Shown: piece after piece, positions 40,559 to 54,412 of the stretch
Position numbering within the stretch: position 1 is the stretch's first letter
Layout of the letters: each line of letters starts with the position of its first letter
DNA from: Flaccisagitta enflata
Lineage: Eukaryota; Chaetognatha; Sagittoidea; Aphragmophora
Length of the DNA stretch: 64,000 bases
NCBI GenBank assembly: GCA_965153355.1
Contig: OZ231127.1
Coordinates: 54,312,001 to 54,376,000, forward strand
Direction of reading: 5' to 3'
Notes under the pieces: model-generated
Seen by the model: the letters and a program-made list of their open reading frames with translations, nothing else
What the model was told of the DNA's origin: nothing
Databases searched by the model: none
Position numbers and translations under genes: made by a program

Positions 40559-40683
40559 TCACCCGCGACCGACCCGCAGGCGCATTAGCCGGGTAATATC
40601 GCCAATTGTTTGCTGTAGCGCGCGTGTGCGTGGGAACTCGACGTAATAAATATCCATGTTGTTGTATCGACTTCGCACTTGTT
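40559..40683 (-). CDS. Probable terminal exon of an unidentified minus-strand gene
   Basis: After the acceptor TAAATGCAG, a CpG-rich open frame of 40 codons plus two split bases runs to TGA. It encodes YNNMDIYYVEFPRTRALQ and ends MRLRVGRG. A minus-strand AATAAA lies about 15-20 bases past the stop. The GC-rich composition is unlike the AT-rich repeats on both sides. No matching upstream exon was found before the next repeats, and the family is not recognised. Confidence 0.4.
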
Positions 40684-40752
40684 CTGCATTTATCAAAGAT
40701 AGTGCACAAGGCGAGCGGTGGAAACTCAAGGTTTTCCCGATAGGAAAAGGTA

Positions 40753-41342
40753 CAGTGGGGTTCATTCCTAAACTGGAGGAAGGTATTTAGGTGTCTTAAT
40801 TTCATGTAACAAACGTGATATTTGAAATATAAGTTGTTCAATTGGTGCTTGTGTCCCTGGGTTTTTTGGTTGCTATGGAAACCAAAATCATTTTTGCAAA
40901 CGTCTATAACTGCTAAGATATCAAAATTTTGACAAATGTAATCAGGGAACATTGCTCAGAATTAAATTTGCTACAACTTTACCACAATATGATTGTAAGA
41001 ATATTGCTCGTTTGGCCGTTGCTAAGGAGCATCACACATAGCAACCACTAGATAATGTTCCCTAGCAACAGCTAAACGAGCGATATTCTTACAGAACATA
41101 CAGTGGGAAATTGTTGTAAATTTAATTCTAAACAATGTTCTCTTATCAGATTTGTGAAAATATTCATATCATTTTAGTTTTGACTGTTCAAAAAAATGAT
41201 TTTGGTTTCCATAGCAATAAAAAAATCAAGGACACAAGCATCAATTTGATGACTTATATGTCGAATATTAAGTTTGTCGAATGGAATTAAGACACTTAAA
41301 TTCCTTCCTCCAGTTTAGGCTGTTATTCCACGAACCCCACTG
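40753..41342. mobile_element. 590-bp palindromic MITE
   Basis: Ends CAGTGGGGTTC and GAACCCCACTG, with diverged inverted arms of about 270 bp (GGTTGCTATGGAAACCAAAATCAT against ATGATTTTGGTTTCCATAGCAAT in shortened form). The left border is TA and the right border TT, so the duplication is damaged or absent. Confidence 0.65.
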
Positions 41343-41871
41343 TTACTGTTTGGAACGTTGATTTATGCAGAGTCATATTTCAAAACTTTTTTTTTAGCCA
41401 AAGAAGATACAAATTCAAACAGGTCGCCCAAGGGCAATATGTGGTCAGCGATACCCGTTGCCCTGCTTTGCATGGTTGTGAATCGAAATGAGAGGAAGAC
41501 AAGCAGCGGCGCCGAAGGGAATGAAGTCCTGTACTATCTTGGAAAAAACAAAAGTCCAGGACGTTAAGTCATATTACAGCTTTGATATACATGATTTGAT
41601 ATGAGAATTGATGACTAAAGTGAAGCTAATAAACAGGACTAGCAAATGGCGCAAAGCTGAGACTCATAGGTTTGTTTGTTTAGATTTTACATCAAAATAA
41701 GTGAAAATGTTGATTTCAGGAAATGGACAAAAAACTTGAATAGAATAAGAATGCATGACGGTTTGTTACAGTGTCGCTTTGATATGCAAAATTTGAAAGG
41801 AAAATTGGTGACCATTTTGAAGCTCTTGATCAGGGCTATCCATTGCCGCCAAGCAGAAACTCTTAGCTTTT
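41343..41871. other. Diverged repeat sequence, no gene
   Basis: Includes a degraded piece of the mosaic family (GTGGTCAGCGATACCCGTTGCCCTGC in shortened form, about 41440-41520). No coding signal. Confidence 0.4.
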
Positions 41872-42075
41872 TAGTCGTGTGCTACGCGACTCCACACCCC
41901 GCTTTGTCGGTCCGTTGGTCCTTCTGTCCATCGGTCCGTCCGTCACACTTTACTTTTTTTGTTTTTTTGGGATATTTGGCTTCATTGCTCCTGCCCAAAT
42001 GATCTGGTGACCTCAATTACGGCCCCTGCCCCCCCGCACGCGACTGGGGTAGCCGTGTATCCGGCCTTGTTTCAT
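41872..42075. repeat. Hairpin-repeat family copy
   Basis: A diverged hairpin (AGTCGTGTGCTACGCGACT), the CCCGCTTTGTCGGTCCGT array, then the distal end GCACGCGACTGGGGTAGCCG and TGTATCCGGCCTTGTTT. This shows both ends of the family in one copy. Confidence 0.8.
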
Positions 42076-44871
42076 TTGGGCTCTACATCAAAAAAAGTGA
42101 GAATTTTGATTTTCAGAAATTGTAAACAAATTGTGTCGAAGGATTGTACTTAAAAATGGCATTATACTCTTTACCAAGGCATGCCCTTACAGATACAAGC
42201 AGTTTCTAAACTCTATAAAGGTTATTTTGAATAGTCGGCTAGTAAAAATGGTCATTATCTTATCAAATTTGAAATCAAATCATTCTTTTATCCAGCTTGG
42301 ACTTTTATTTTTTCCAAGATAGTAGAACACAGGGGGACTGTTGTCTGTTTGTCCGACCAACCAGAATCATATTTCAAAACATTTTAGTCTAATTTTCTCT
42401 TTCTCCTCCCGCTCCTTCTCTTTTTACCCCCCTACCTCCAGGCCCATATCTTAGCCTTGAGGCTCAAATCCCAGTCTTGAGGCCCAAATACCAACCTTAA
42501 GGCCAAAATTCCATCTTGAGGCCAAAATCCTATCTTCGAGGCCTAAATCCTAGCCTCGAGAGATTTGGGCCTCAAGGTGGGGATATGGGCCTTGAGGCTG
42601 AGATATGGGCCTGGAGGTTTGGGAAGGGGGAACGAAGGAGAACAAGTCATCCAAAGATCGCACATGGTCAGCGGTACCCGATGCCCTGCTTGGAGTGATC
42701 AGCTGAAGAAGTGGAGTGAGAGCAGGACAGCGGCCCCAAAGGGCTTGTTCTCCTCTGTACCCCCTTCCCAAACCTCCAGGCCCATATCTCAGCCTCAAGG
42801 CCCATATCCCCGCCTTGAGGCCCTAATCCCTCGAGGCTAGGATTTAGGCCTCAAAGATAGGATTTTGGCCTCAAGATGGAATGGGAGAGGGGGTATGGAG
42901 GAGGAGAAAATTCCCCTGTGTGAAAGCATAGGTCATCGACCCCTTTGGGGCCGCTGCCCTGCTCTCACCCTCAACTACACTCATGAGCTACCTAAGCAGG
43001 GCACGGGTACCGCTGACCACCTACCGCTTTTGCGACTATTACAATATTTAACTGTATAAACCCATACTAAATTCGATGAAAAAACTGTTTTTGCTTTGTT
43101 TGCTTATAGATGCTCACTTGGGGCTTGTCCTTGCCAAGTAAGTCATTGCCGCGATTTTTGATCGAGAAATTAAAAACCAGTCATCCAAGGATCGCACATG
43201 GTCAGCGGTACCCGATGCCCTGCTTGGAGTGATTAGCTGAAGAAGTGGAGTGAAAGCAGGGCAGCGGCCCCAAAGGGCCGATGTCCTGTAGGACACAGGG
43301 GTGAATTTCCATACGTCCTGAGAGGGCATATTTGGGGTAATTTTCTGTGATATTCATTGGGAATTTTGAATTTTTATTGATTTTTTGTCAATTTGCCATG
43401 TTATTCCATGGGAATTTGAGGCCTGAGAGAAAGGATTTAGGGCCCAAGAGGCTGGATTTGAGGCCTGAGAGGCTGGATTTGAGGCCCGAGAACTGGATTT
43501 GAGGCCTGAGGGGCTGGATTTGAGGCCTGAGGGGCTGGATTTGAGGCCTGAGGGGCTGGATTTGAGGCCTGAGAGGCTGGAATTGAGGCCTGAGAGGCCA
43601 GATTTGAGGGCTGAGAGGCGGATTTGAGGCCTGAGAGGCTTGAGAAGCTTTGGAGGGGGGACGTACGGACGGACGGACGGATGGACGTAAGGAAATTCAC
43701 CCCTGTGTCCTACAGGACATCGGCCCTTTGGGGCCGCTGCCCAAAAAGGTCAAATAGTCGCAAAAGCGTTAGATGGTCAGCGGTACCCGTTGCCCCTATG
43801 TGAGTGAGTGGGTGTAAGGTGGTTAGAGGGGCAGCGGCCCCGAAGGGGCCGATGACCTCTGCCGTTTTTATTTGAGCCTCAAGGCTGGCATTAGGGCCTG
43901 GAGGCTGGCATTGGGGCCTTGAGGCTGGGATTTGAGCCTCAAGGCTGAGATTTGAGCCTCGAGGCTGGGATTTGAGCCTCGAGACTAGAATTAGGGCCTT
44001 CAGAATAGGATTTGAGCCTCGTGGCTGGGATTTGAGCCTCAACGTTCGGATTTAAGGCTCAAGGCTGGGATTTGAGCCTCCAGGCTGAGATTTGAGCCTC
44101 CAGGCTGGGATTTGAGCCTCCAGCCTGGGATTTGAGCCTCGAAGCTAGGATTTGGGCCTCAAAGGGGGGGGGGGTACGCTGGAGAAGGAGGAGGAGGAGA
44201 AAATTCCCCTGTGTGAAAGCATAGGTCATCGGCCCCTTCGGGGCCGCTGCCCAAAAAGCACATTTTAACAGTATTTTACTATATAAACCCTTATCAGAAT
44301 CGGTGAAAAATCTTTTTTTGCTTTGTTTGCCTATAGATGCTTACTTGGGGCTTGTCCTTGCCAAGTTTCAAGTCATTGCGGCAATTTTTGAGCGAGAAAT
44401 AAAAAAAAAAGGCCAAAAACGCTAATTTTTACAGTATTTTACTGTTTAAACCCATACCAAAATCGGTGAAAAATCTATTTTTGCTTTGTTTGCTTATAGA
44501 TACTCACTTGGGGCTTGTCCTTGTCAAGTTTCAAGTCATTGCCGCGAATTTTGAGCGAGAAATGAAAAAAAAGGTCAAAAAAGCTCAATTTTAGGTGCGA
44601 CAAAGCACCTCTATAACTGGCTGTGTCCGTTGGTTGGTTGGTTGGGTAACGCATTCGTTTGACGATCCACACGTCTGCACCTTATTGGCCTACTTGGCCT
44701 TGTTACCCTAGATACGCACCCTGAAGATGGTTACCGATTGAATTCAAACTCGCTCATGGGCTAATTTGGCTAATTTTGGGTTACTTCACAATATACAATG
44801 CCCATATTGGGTTAAAACGGCAATTCCGGGGCCTCTCACCGACGTAACGCTTATAGAAATAAATGAGTGTA

Positions 44872-45174
<303 letters not shown>

Positions 45175-45179
45175 CAGAG

Positions 45180-45365
45180 AGAAAGAGTTGACCGACCAAC
45201 CAACCGACCAACTGACCAACCGACGAACCGACCGACCGACCGACCGACATAACGGGGTGTAGAGTCGCGTTAACAGTCTTGGAATTTCTTCGCCCATTCA
45301 GAAGCATAGCTTTTATTTAGGTTAAAACAAGGCCGGATACACGGCTACCCTAGTCACGTGCGGGT
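45180..45365. repeat. Hairpin-repeat family copy
   Basis: Inverted orientation: a CGAC/CAAC tetranucleotide array, GGGGTGTAGAGTCGCGT, then AACAAGGCCGGATACACGGC and TACCCTAGTCACGTGCGGG. The inner half of the palindrome is lost. Confidence 0.65.
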
Positions 45366-47040
45366 GGGCAGGAGCAGTGATGGAGAAGCTCAGCAGAGCT
45401 TTTGGGCAGGAGCAGTGGGCTCAAAAAGCTCAAAAACGCCGAAAAAGTGAGAGTCGCAAAAGGGTTAGATGGTCAGCGGTACCCGTGTCCTGCCTAAGTC
45501 GGTTGTGCTTAAGGTTGAAGGGGGAGCAGTGCAGCGGCCCCAAAGAGTTCAATGACCTATGCTTTCACACAGGGGAATTTTCTCCTTCTCCTCCTCCTTT
45601 TTGGGCAGCGGCCCCAAAGGGCCGATGCCCTGTAGGACACAGGGGTGAATTTCCTTACGTCTGTCCATCCGTACGTACGTATGTACATCCTCCCCCAGCT
45701 TCTCAATTTCCAAATCCCATTGAATAACATAGGAAAATGTCAAAATGTAAACTTCCTAGTGAATAACATGGAAAATTTACAAAAAATAGAAAAATGTAAC
45801 TTTCCCATTGAGTGACATTGAAAATGAACAAAAATGAAAAAAATGCAAAATTCCTACTGGATAGCATGGAAAATTGATAAAAAAAGAAAAAATTTGAAAT
45901 TCTCATTAAATATCATGTAAAATTGACAAGAAATTTTAAAAAAAGTGTAACTACCAATGAATATCTTGGAAAATTGCCTCAAAGGCTTGAAATATGCCTT
46001 CTCAGGATGTAAGAAAATTCACCCCTGTGTCCAACAAGACATTGGCCCTTAAGGGCCGCTGCCCTGCTCTCACTCCACTTCTTCAGCTGATCACTCCAAG
46101 CAGGGCAACGGGTACCGCTGACCATGTGCGATCCTTGGATGACTTGTTCTCCTCCGTTCCCCCTTCCCAAACCTCCAGGCCCATATCTCAGCCTCAAGGC
46201 CCATATCCCCGCCTTGAGGCCCTAATCCCTCGAGGCTAGGATTTAGGCCTCAAAGATAGGATTTTGGCCTCAAGATGTAATTTTGGCCTTGAGGTTGGTA
46301 TTTGGGCCTCAAGACTGGGATTTGAGCCTGAAGGCTGGGATATGGGCTGGATACACAGCTACCCCAGTTGCATGTGGGTGATGGAGAAGCTCAGCAGAGC
46401 ATTTGGGCAGGAGCAGTGGGCTCAAAAAGCTCAAAAACGCTGAAAAAGTGAGAGTCTCAAAAGGGTTAAATGGTCAGCGCTACCCGTGTCCTGCCTAAGT
46501 CAGTTGTGCTTAAGGTTGAAGGGGGAGCAGTGCAGCGGCCCCAAAGAGGTCGATGACCTATACTTTCACACAGAGGAATTTTCTCCTACTCCTCCTTCTC
46601 TTTGGGCAGCGGCCCCAAAGGGTTGATGTCATGTAGGACACAGGGGTGAATTTCCTTACGTCCGTCTGTACGTACCTACGTACATACGTACCCCCCGAAG
46701 CTTCTCAATTTTCAAATCCCATCGAATAACATAGGAAAATGTCAAAATGTAAACTTCCCATTGAATAACATGGAAAATTTACAAAAAATAGTAAAATGTA
46801 AATTTCCCATTGAATAACATTGAAAATGAACAAAAATGAAAAAATGAAAAATTCCTACTGGATAGCATGGAAAGTTGATAAAATAAGAAAAAATATGAAA
46901 TTCTCATTGAATAACATGAAAAATTGACAAGAAATTATAAAAAAAAGTGTAACGACCAATGAATATCATGGAAAATTGCCCCAAAGGCTTGAAATATGCC
47001 TTCTCAGGACGTAAGGAAATTCACCCCTGTGGCATAAATT

Positions 47041-50000
47041 ATCTTTAAGTTTTGTACCGTTGGCCAGGAGAAGTGTGAGAGCAGAGAAATACATATAATA
47101 CATGTTAGGTTTTCGTCAGCAAAATAAGCGACAGTACAAGCCATGCATCATACAGTCAGAAGATCAAAACAGACGATTAGGACTTATGCACATAAAATAG
47201 AAAATAACTGGGGTAAATCCAAAGCAGTCCAAGTAATTTCATTGGTGTTGAAGATCTTTTGTTGCGAACACGCATCTCTTTTAGAGACTTTGACCGTCCA
47301 TTGGTCCATCCATCAGTCCGTTCGTTAGTCTATCCATCAGTCCATCCGTTGGTCTGTCCGTTGGTCCGTCAGTCCGTGGAAACGACTCAAAAAGTGGGAA
47401 AACAAGCAGGGTTGAGGAATGTGATTGGGGGTTGGACGCCCCCGCCCACCCATCCACGACAATATTGTGACACCGCATCATTTTGACTAAGCCTGAATTG
47501 CCACTTAAGCGTAGACATTGTAAGAAGTTTCTCATGGTCCTTTGACAAATATTTCCATTGTAGATTCATAGCCAGAGGCTCGCCTTTGAACAAAGACTGC
47601 AGCACGTCTATAGCAAGTCTATGAGAGTCTGCGCTGATCGGTCCTACGCAATGAAGCATCATTCCCGCCAAATGTAATATAGATTCATTCTATGATTCCT
47701 AATTATGTTTTGTAGATCAATATGTCTTTGTCTAGACAAAATGTTTGTCTAGACACAATGTGACCAAGCTGGGCTTCCTGCGTTCCACGTATACAATCAG
47801 TGTTTTATGATGGAATCGCAATGCAGGCATAGATAACACCTGTCCCTAAATTATTGTCGAGAGATCAAAAGACTGTCAAATCTAATGGGTGATAATTGAA
47901 TACATGCAAATTTTTCCACTAATTAGAGCTTTAAAAAATCTCTATTTTGGTCATGAATTTTACCTTTATTGCTTCATGCTAAATCAAATAAGATAAAACA
48001 TAGAAGAAACATTCCCTATGCAAATCACCGCAAAATTACTAGGAAATCCCCATCAACTTCAAATGTTAACCAAATCTATATAAAGATAGATAATCAGATA
48101 TGGATTTTAGGTCAAAAAAGCTTGTGAAAAGTTTTTTTGATTTGCCCATAGATTTTGACGGAATTCTTATGTTAGAAGATAAATGTAATTAAAACTAATG
48201 TTATGAAAAAATTGAAGCTCAGGTGTTGCTAGTTGATGGTCAAAAGGTGATAAGATTGAAAATAAGCAGCCACATTGGGGCTAAATATGGAAATCTACAG
48301 TATGATTGTTTTAGTTTGCAATATTCCATGACAATATAATTCAGAATGTTGTAGAGATAATTCATTTTTGAAAAAAAGATATGGTAAGATATAGATAATT
48401 CGTTTTATAATAGGCTGGTGTCATGCTAAGCCAACCATGGACGGGGTGAAATTCGTCAATCTTACATGTTGGAAAATTGAAGAAAATCATACATCATCAT
48501 GTAGCTTAGCTATTATTACATATGGATCCATACTTGGATTTTCTTAAGTACGCTCATTTTTCATGCAAATTAGGCTTAAATAGATATTGTTGGCAATTTT
48601 ATTACTAGAAAATTTAGCTAAATACGAATAAGAAATCAATATGACAGTAAAATTCTTATTGATAAGATTCAAACAAATATGTGTGATCATGTTTCTGAGA
48701 TTTTTTTGAATTTTTTCAGTTTTTTAAAAAAATCTCTATAAGTACCATTTCTGGCTGGGTGGGCTGTTGGAAGAAAATTTTTTTTCCCCAAGCTCTTTTT
48801 TATGCCAGTGACGAGGAATCTTTAAAGGAAGCTTCATGAAAAATTTCAACCAAATCGGACAATTACTTTAGAAGTTATGCCATTTTTTTATTTTTTCATC
48901 TGGTAGGCTGGTTGGTCTGGTTGGACTGCTTGACATTCTGTAGGTCGCATCAGAATTTAGGCAAAAGACCCTCTTGGTCTAGGTATCAACCATGCAAAAT
49001 TTCAATGGGCTAGCTCAAACCGTTCCTGAGATATGCCAATTTCAATTTTAAGAAATTTTATCAAATTAAGACACAAAAGCATCGCGCATTTGTGTGAGGA
49101 GCGCTGTGTGGAAACAAAGAATTAACTACGACGATCGTCCGACGAGCGTATCAATTCTGTTCACACTTCGAGGACCAACAAAATGTAAAATTTCTTTGTG
49201 GCTTAACGCTTGGGAGTTAAGATTTCAAATTATCAGGGTATAATCAAAATTTCACGCTCTTTCACATGGTGTTGTCAGTTTTCATGTGAATTGTGTCACT
49301 TTGACACAACAGTGGCATATCTAAAGCGTTAGGTATGCGTTAGGTTCAAGTTTGGGGGTGTGCGCGAATTGATACGCTCCAAGAAAAATGCTGTATCTCC
49401 TCTTAGGATCAACCCAACAACATGAAAATGGAGGGAAATGTCCTTCAAGTAGTTGCCCATCGAATGGAAAAAGAAAAAATGCTTAATGTTGAAAATAAAT
49501 GAGGTTAGAAAAAATGAATATCATAACATTCAATCTAGAGAGAAAAAAAGTATAAAAATCGAGAAGGGGTAAATTTGATTCTTATACCATTTTTTGACTA
49601 CTTATTGATTGAGTAGTGAGTTGAATTTTTTTGTGTATCCTGTGGGATTGATACTAGTTGATAAAAACTCATCATCTCATAAGATGCGACTTTTTTTGAT
49701 TGGTTTTGCTTGCTATTTCTTATAGAAGACAGAATGGAGACACGCCAAAAAGAGCCCTCTGAACAAATTTTTAGACCCTCTAGGGGTAGGGAGGGTCACA
49801 AAAAAATGGTTTGAAATTGTACACTGGGAAGTTATGAATGTCTTTGAACCATTTAAATCATTTATAATGCTGTATCTGAAGCTTGGGCCAACATAGATTG
49901 GCAGAAAGTCGGGCCCTCAAGCATGCTGTGGAACCGTGACATTTGCCAATATGAAACTCAAAAAATTTTTCAACAAAAATTTGTTCCAATTATCTTACTA

Positions 50001-50470
50001 TTAGTTGTGAGGCATATTTGGCGAAAAAAGACTATTTTTCACCTTTTGAGATACTCTGTTTTTCTTTTGATTGCTCTCATTTCTAAACGGTTTGACCTAC
50101 AGATACCAGGTTGGTCTCAAATGCAAGATAATTTGATGAAGTTTTAGAAAATAAAAAGTAAGAAACCTATTTTGAAAAATGTGAAGTATAAAATGTTAAA
50201 GAAATGGGAATGTTTTTGAAATTTTAACAAGAGAACCTGCTGATAGTTTATAAAATGTATTCATGACATCAAATCTGTGCTTAGTTTAAGGAAGCCTTGA
50301 AAACTACTTCAAATTATCTTTCAATTGAGACTAATCTGGCATCTGTCGCTCAAACTGTATAGAAATGAGAACAATTCAAAAATAAACAGTCCATCAGTCA
50401 TATTTTGCCAAATCTTTCAATTTGCCAATTTGTCAAGTAAGTTTATGGTTTCTTTAGTATTGAGAGAATC
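47041..50470. other. AT-rich, gene-poor stretch of old repeats
   Basis: No supported gene. A coding-like minus-strand fragment (about 47650-47490; LAIDVLQSLFKGEPLAMNLQ, KDHEKLLTMSTLKWQF) has an acceptor-like GCGTAG but no donor, and runs into a repeat block at about 47470. Phrases such as AAATTTCAATGGGCTAGCTC with AAACCGTTCCTGAGATATGC (49000-49040) resemble those in the palindrome at 29-31 kb, pointing to decayed elements of the same kind. Confidence 0.4.
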
Positions 50471-50477
50471 AAATTTT

Positions 50478-50570
50478 TAGTCGCGGACAAGCAACTCTAC
50501 ACCTTGCCGTGTCGGTTGGTAGGTTAGTTGTTAGGTTGGTTGGTAGGCAGGCGTGCATTTTTTTCTTTCC
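50478..50570. repeat. Hairpin-repeat family copy, diverged
   Basis: TTTTTAGTCGCGGACAAGCA, ACTCTACACCTTGCCGTGTC, then a GGTT/GGTA period-4 array. The order matches the family although the palindrome is degraded. Confidence 0.65.
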
Positions 50571-51040
50571 TTCCGAGTAACTTTTATTTTCCCCTGGGAT
50601 TTTCCAACTTGCCAATCCCGTCTAACTTCAAGTTAACCAACCCTGAGTTTTATGGAGATGAATTTGTTTCATCATCTATCATCTAATTTGCATAATGCAG
50701 TTATAAGACTGCTGGTTTTTTAAATGACAATCACTCAAACTTTACTCAATTAGAATAAAAGCAAAATACTAACACGCTGCTTTAACGAAATGAACAGATA
50801 AAATTTACGCTTTTCATGTGCAAAAAGATCATACTGGCTTTATTCATTGTGAAGTTTTGTAAAAACGGATCCTTGCAATGCATTGAATAAATCTATTTTG
50901 AAATTATAGTTACCGGAATATCATCACCATGTGCCCTTCTATAATTTTTGAAAGGGATGCGTTTGCTCACTGTGAGATGGCAATTTGGCACTCGTGGTGC
51001 GAGCACCGATGGCCCATTCATAAGAATGCCGTGCATCTCT

Positions 51041-51155
<115 letters not shown>

Positions 51156-51295
51156 CTCTGTCTCTGTCTCTCTCTCAGTCAGTCTCTCTCTCTGTCTCTC
51201 ACGTTCTTTTTTTACTCTCTGCTATTTTCTTTTTTTTTTTTCAGTCGCACATACGCGACTCCTTAAACCGCTATGTCAGTTGGTTGGTTTGTTGG

Positions 51296-51303
51296 TTTGT
51301 CAC
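51296..51303. repeat. 8-bp target-site duplication, left
   Basis: TTTGTCAC, repeated exactly at 52572-52579. Confidence 0.85.
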
Positions 51304-52571
<1,268 letters not shown>

Positions 52572-52579
52572 TTTGTCAC
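52572..52579. repeat. 8-bp target-site duplication, right
   Basis: TTTGTCAC, identical to 51296-51303. Confidence 0.85.
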
Positions 52580-52715
52580 CATTAGTTTTTTGGCGTATAT
52601 GATCGGTTTTTGCATGACTGCTCCCGCCCAAACACATGATTAGCCCTTTTTATCTCTATCCCTGCCCAGTGCCCACCCACACGCGACTTTGGTAGCCATG
52701 TATACGGCCTTGTTC

Positions 52716-52820
52716 TTTTTATTCTTCTTGTTCTTGTTCTTCTTGTTCTTCTTGTTCTTCTTGTTCTTCTTCTTCTTCTTCTTCTTCTTCTTCTTCTTCT
52801 TCATCTTCTTCTTCTTCTCC
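52716..52820. repeat. (TTC)n/(TTCTTG)n array
   Basis: TTCTTG hexamers grade into pure TTC trinucleotides. Confidence 0.95.
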
Positions 52821-52889
52821 CTATTCCTAGTCCTTCCGAGAGGCCCCCGCGTCCTTCCGAGTAACGGCGTTACTGGTTACTCCAAAAAA

Positions 52890-53010
52890 TGCACGCCTGT
52901 CGGTAGGTTGGTATGTTGGTCACATTCTTTTAATTTTGAGCGGTTTTTGCATTACTGCTCCTGCCCAACTGTCCGCGACTAGATTGCCATGTATCCCACT
53001 TGTTTTTTAT
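52890..53010. repeat. Hairpin-repeat family copy, partial
   Basis: GTCGGTAGGTTGGTATGTTG, GCGGTTTTTGCATTACTGCT, CCGCGACTAGATTGCCATGT and ATCCCACTTGTTTT follow in family order. The palindromic end is missing. Confidence 0.65.
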
Positions 53011-53089
53011 AGATCCTTTGACTGATACATCATAAATGTATTTTCATTAACTTTTAAGATCTTTTTTCAGAATCTGATTATCTTAATTA

Positions 53090-53851
53090 CACCGTCTTTA
53101 AATCGAACTGAGTTATGTCAAACCTTTATAAACCCTAAACTACTTGGCAAATTCAAATTCAAATTTTCAGAGAATGTTGGTAATATACTACGGTTTTGTT
53201 AAGCAAAACTTCAATCTTGGTCATGGAAAGGTGAGGCTCAGCAAATCATTACAAAAAGTGGATTTTTATGGGCAAAACCACTTATTTCATAGGGTTTTTT
53301 GAAAGAAGTTGTTATTATGAACTTACCATTTCAAAATACATTGAACTGGAACCCTGAGACAGGTCTCCAATTAACAAAAAAGATCATATTTTTTAGATTT
53401 GGCAAAATTTTTGAGCATTTTCTATATTTATGAAGATTTTGATCAATTTTCCAGAATTTGAATTCTGCATGACAGTAGAATTTTTTTTCAAATCAATAGT
53501 AACCTCTTGAAATGTCCAAATTTTCTAAAATTTTTTGACAGAATTGAAATCTATGATATATTGTCTGCCATTTGAGACCTTCCCCGAGGCTGTAACTTTT
53601 TTTCTTTAGAAATAGCGTGCAAATAAAGAAATCTTCTTCGCGGAAGAAAATATGGAAGAATTTTCGCTGCTTCAAAAGTGGTTTCTATTTGATGTTTTGC
53701 CAATCCTCCACTATCTAGTACTAAAATTTGAGGTTTTGTATAACAAAACCGTAGTATGTTGCCAACATTCTCTGAAAATTTGAAGACTTTTTGCCAAGTA
53801 GTTTAGGATTTATAAAGGTTTAACATAACTCAATTCGATTTAAAGACGGTG
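53090..53851. mobile_element. 762-bp TA-flanked palindromic MITE
   Basis: Ends CACCGTCTTTAAATCGAA and its near-complement, with TA at 53088-53089 and 53852-53853. Inverted arms extend about 170 bp inward (ACTACGGTTTTGTTA against ATAACAAAACCGTAGTA). The middle is a non-coding AT-rich core. Confidence 0.75.
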
Positions 53852-53853
53852 TA

Positions 53854-54412
53854 CTTTTTGAATTATGTCTTACTGTAATGTTGCAAGCGAAAACGATCAG
53901 ACTGTAAATGGAATATACAAAAAAAAAAACTTGATTTTTATCCAATGTTTGGGAATTCAGTTTTTCCCACCAGCAGTCAGGAAGCATTTACAGTTGTAGT
54001 ATTGCCTTGACAATAATTGTTGGACTGGTGTTAGATACGCAAAGATAATGGATTTACCAATTATACAAGAGGCTTTGTGTTTCATCCATCGTTAAACTCT
54101 CTATAGAGAAACGTTTGGAGACAGGGATCTAGAATTTGCAGTTTTGAAACACAAAATTAAGGTAACAGGCTGACAGTTTTAGTTGGAAGGTGTTATTGAG
54201 CATGCCATGGGTCGGCCAACTTGGGAAGAGCTCATTGATAACAGTGGTAAAAAGATTTATGCCAAAGTCATATTCATTCCTTCTAACTCGCTTGTAATAT
54301 ATGACGTTTATTCACACAATATTAGTGTAGCGGGAGAGAAATGTTCAATATCAAAATGACGAAGGAACAATAATATCAAAAAAAGAAAAAAAAAATTACA
54401 GAAAAATCAAGA
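53854..54412 (-). other. Probable 3' region of the non-LTR element
   Basis: Lies downstream of the retrotransposon stop codon on the minus strand. No gene and no unambiguous 3' end are seen; an A/T-rich run (54380-54400) lies close to the stop. Confidence 0.35.
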
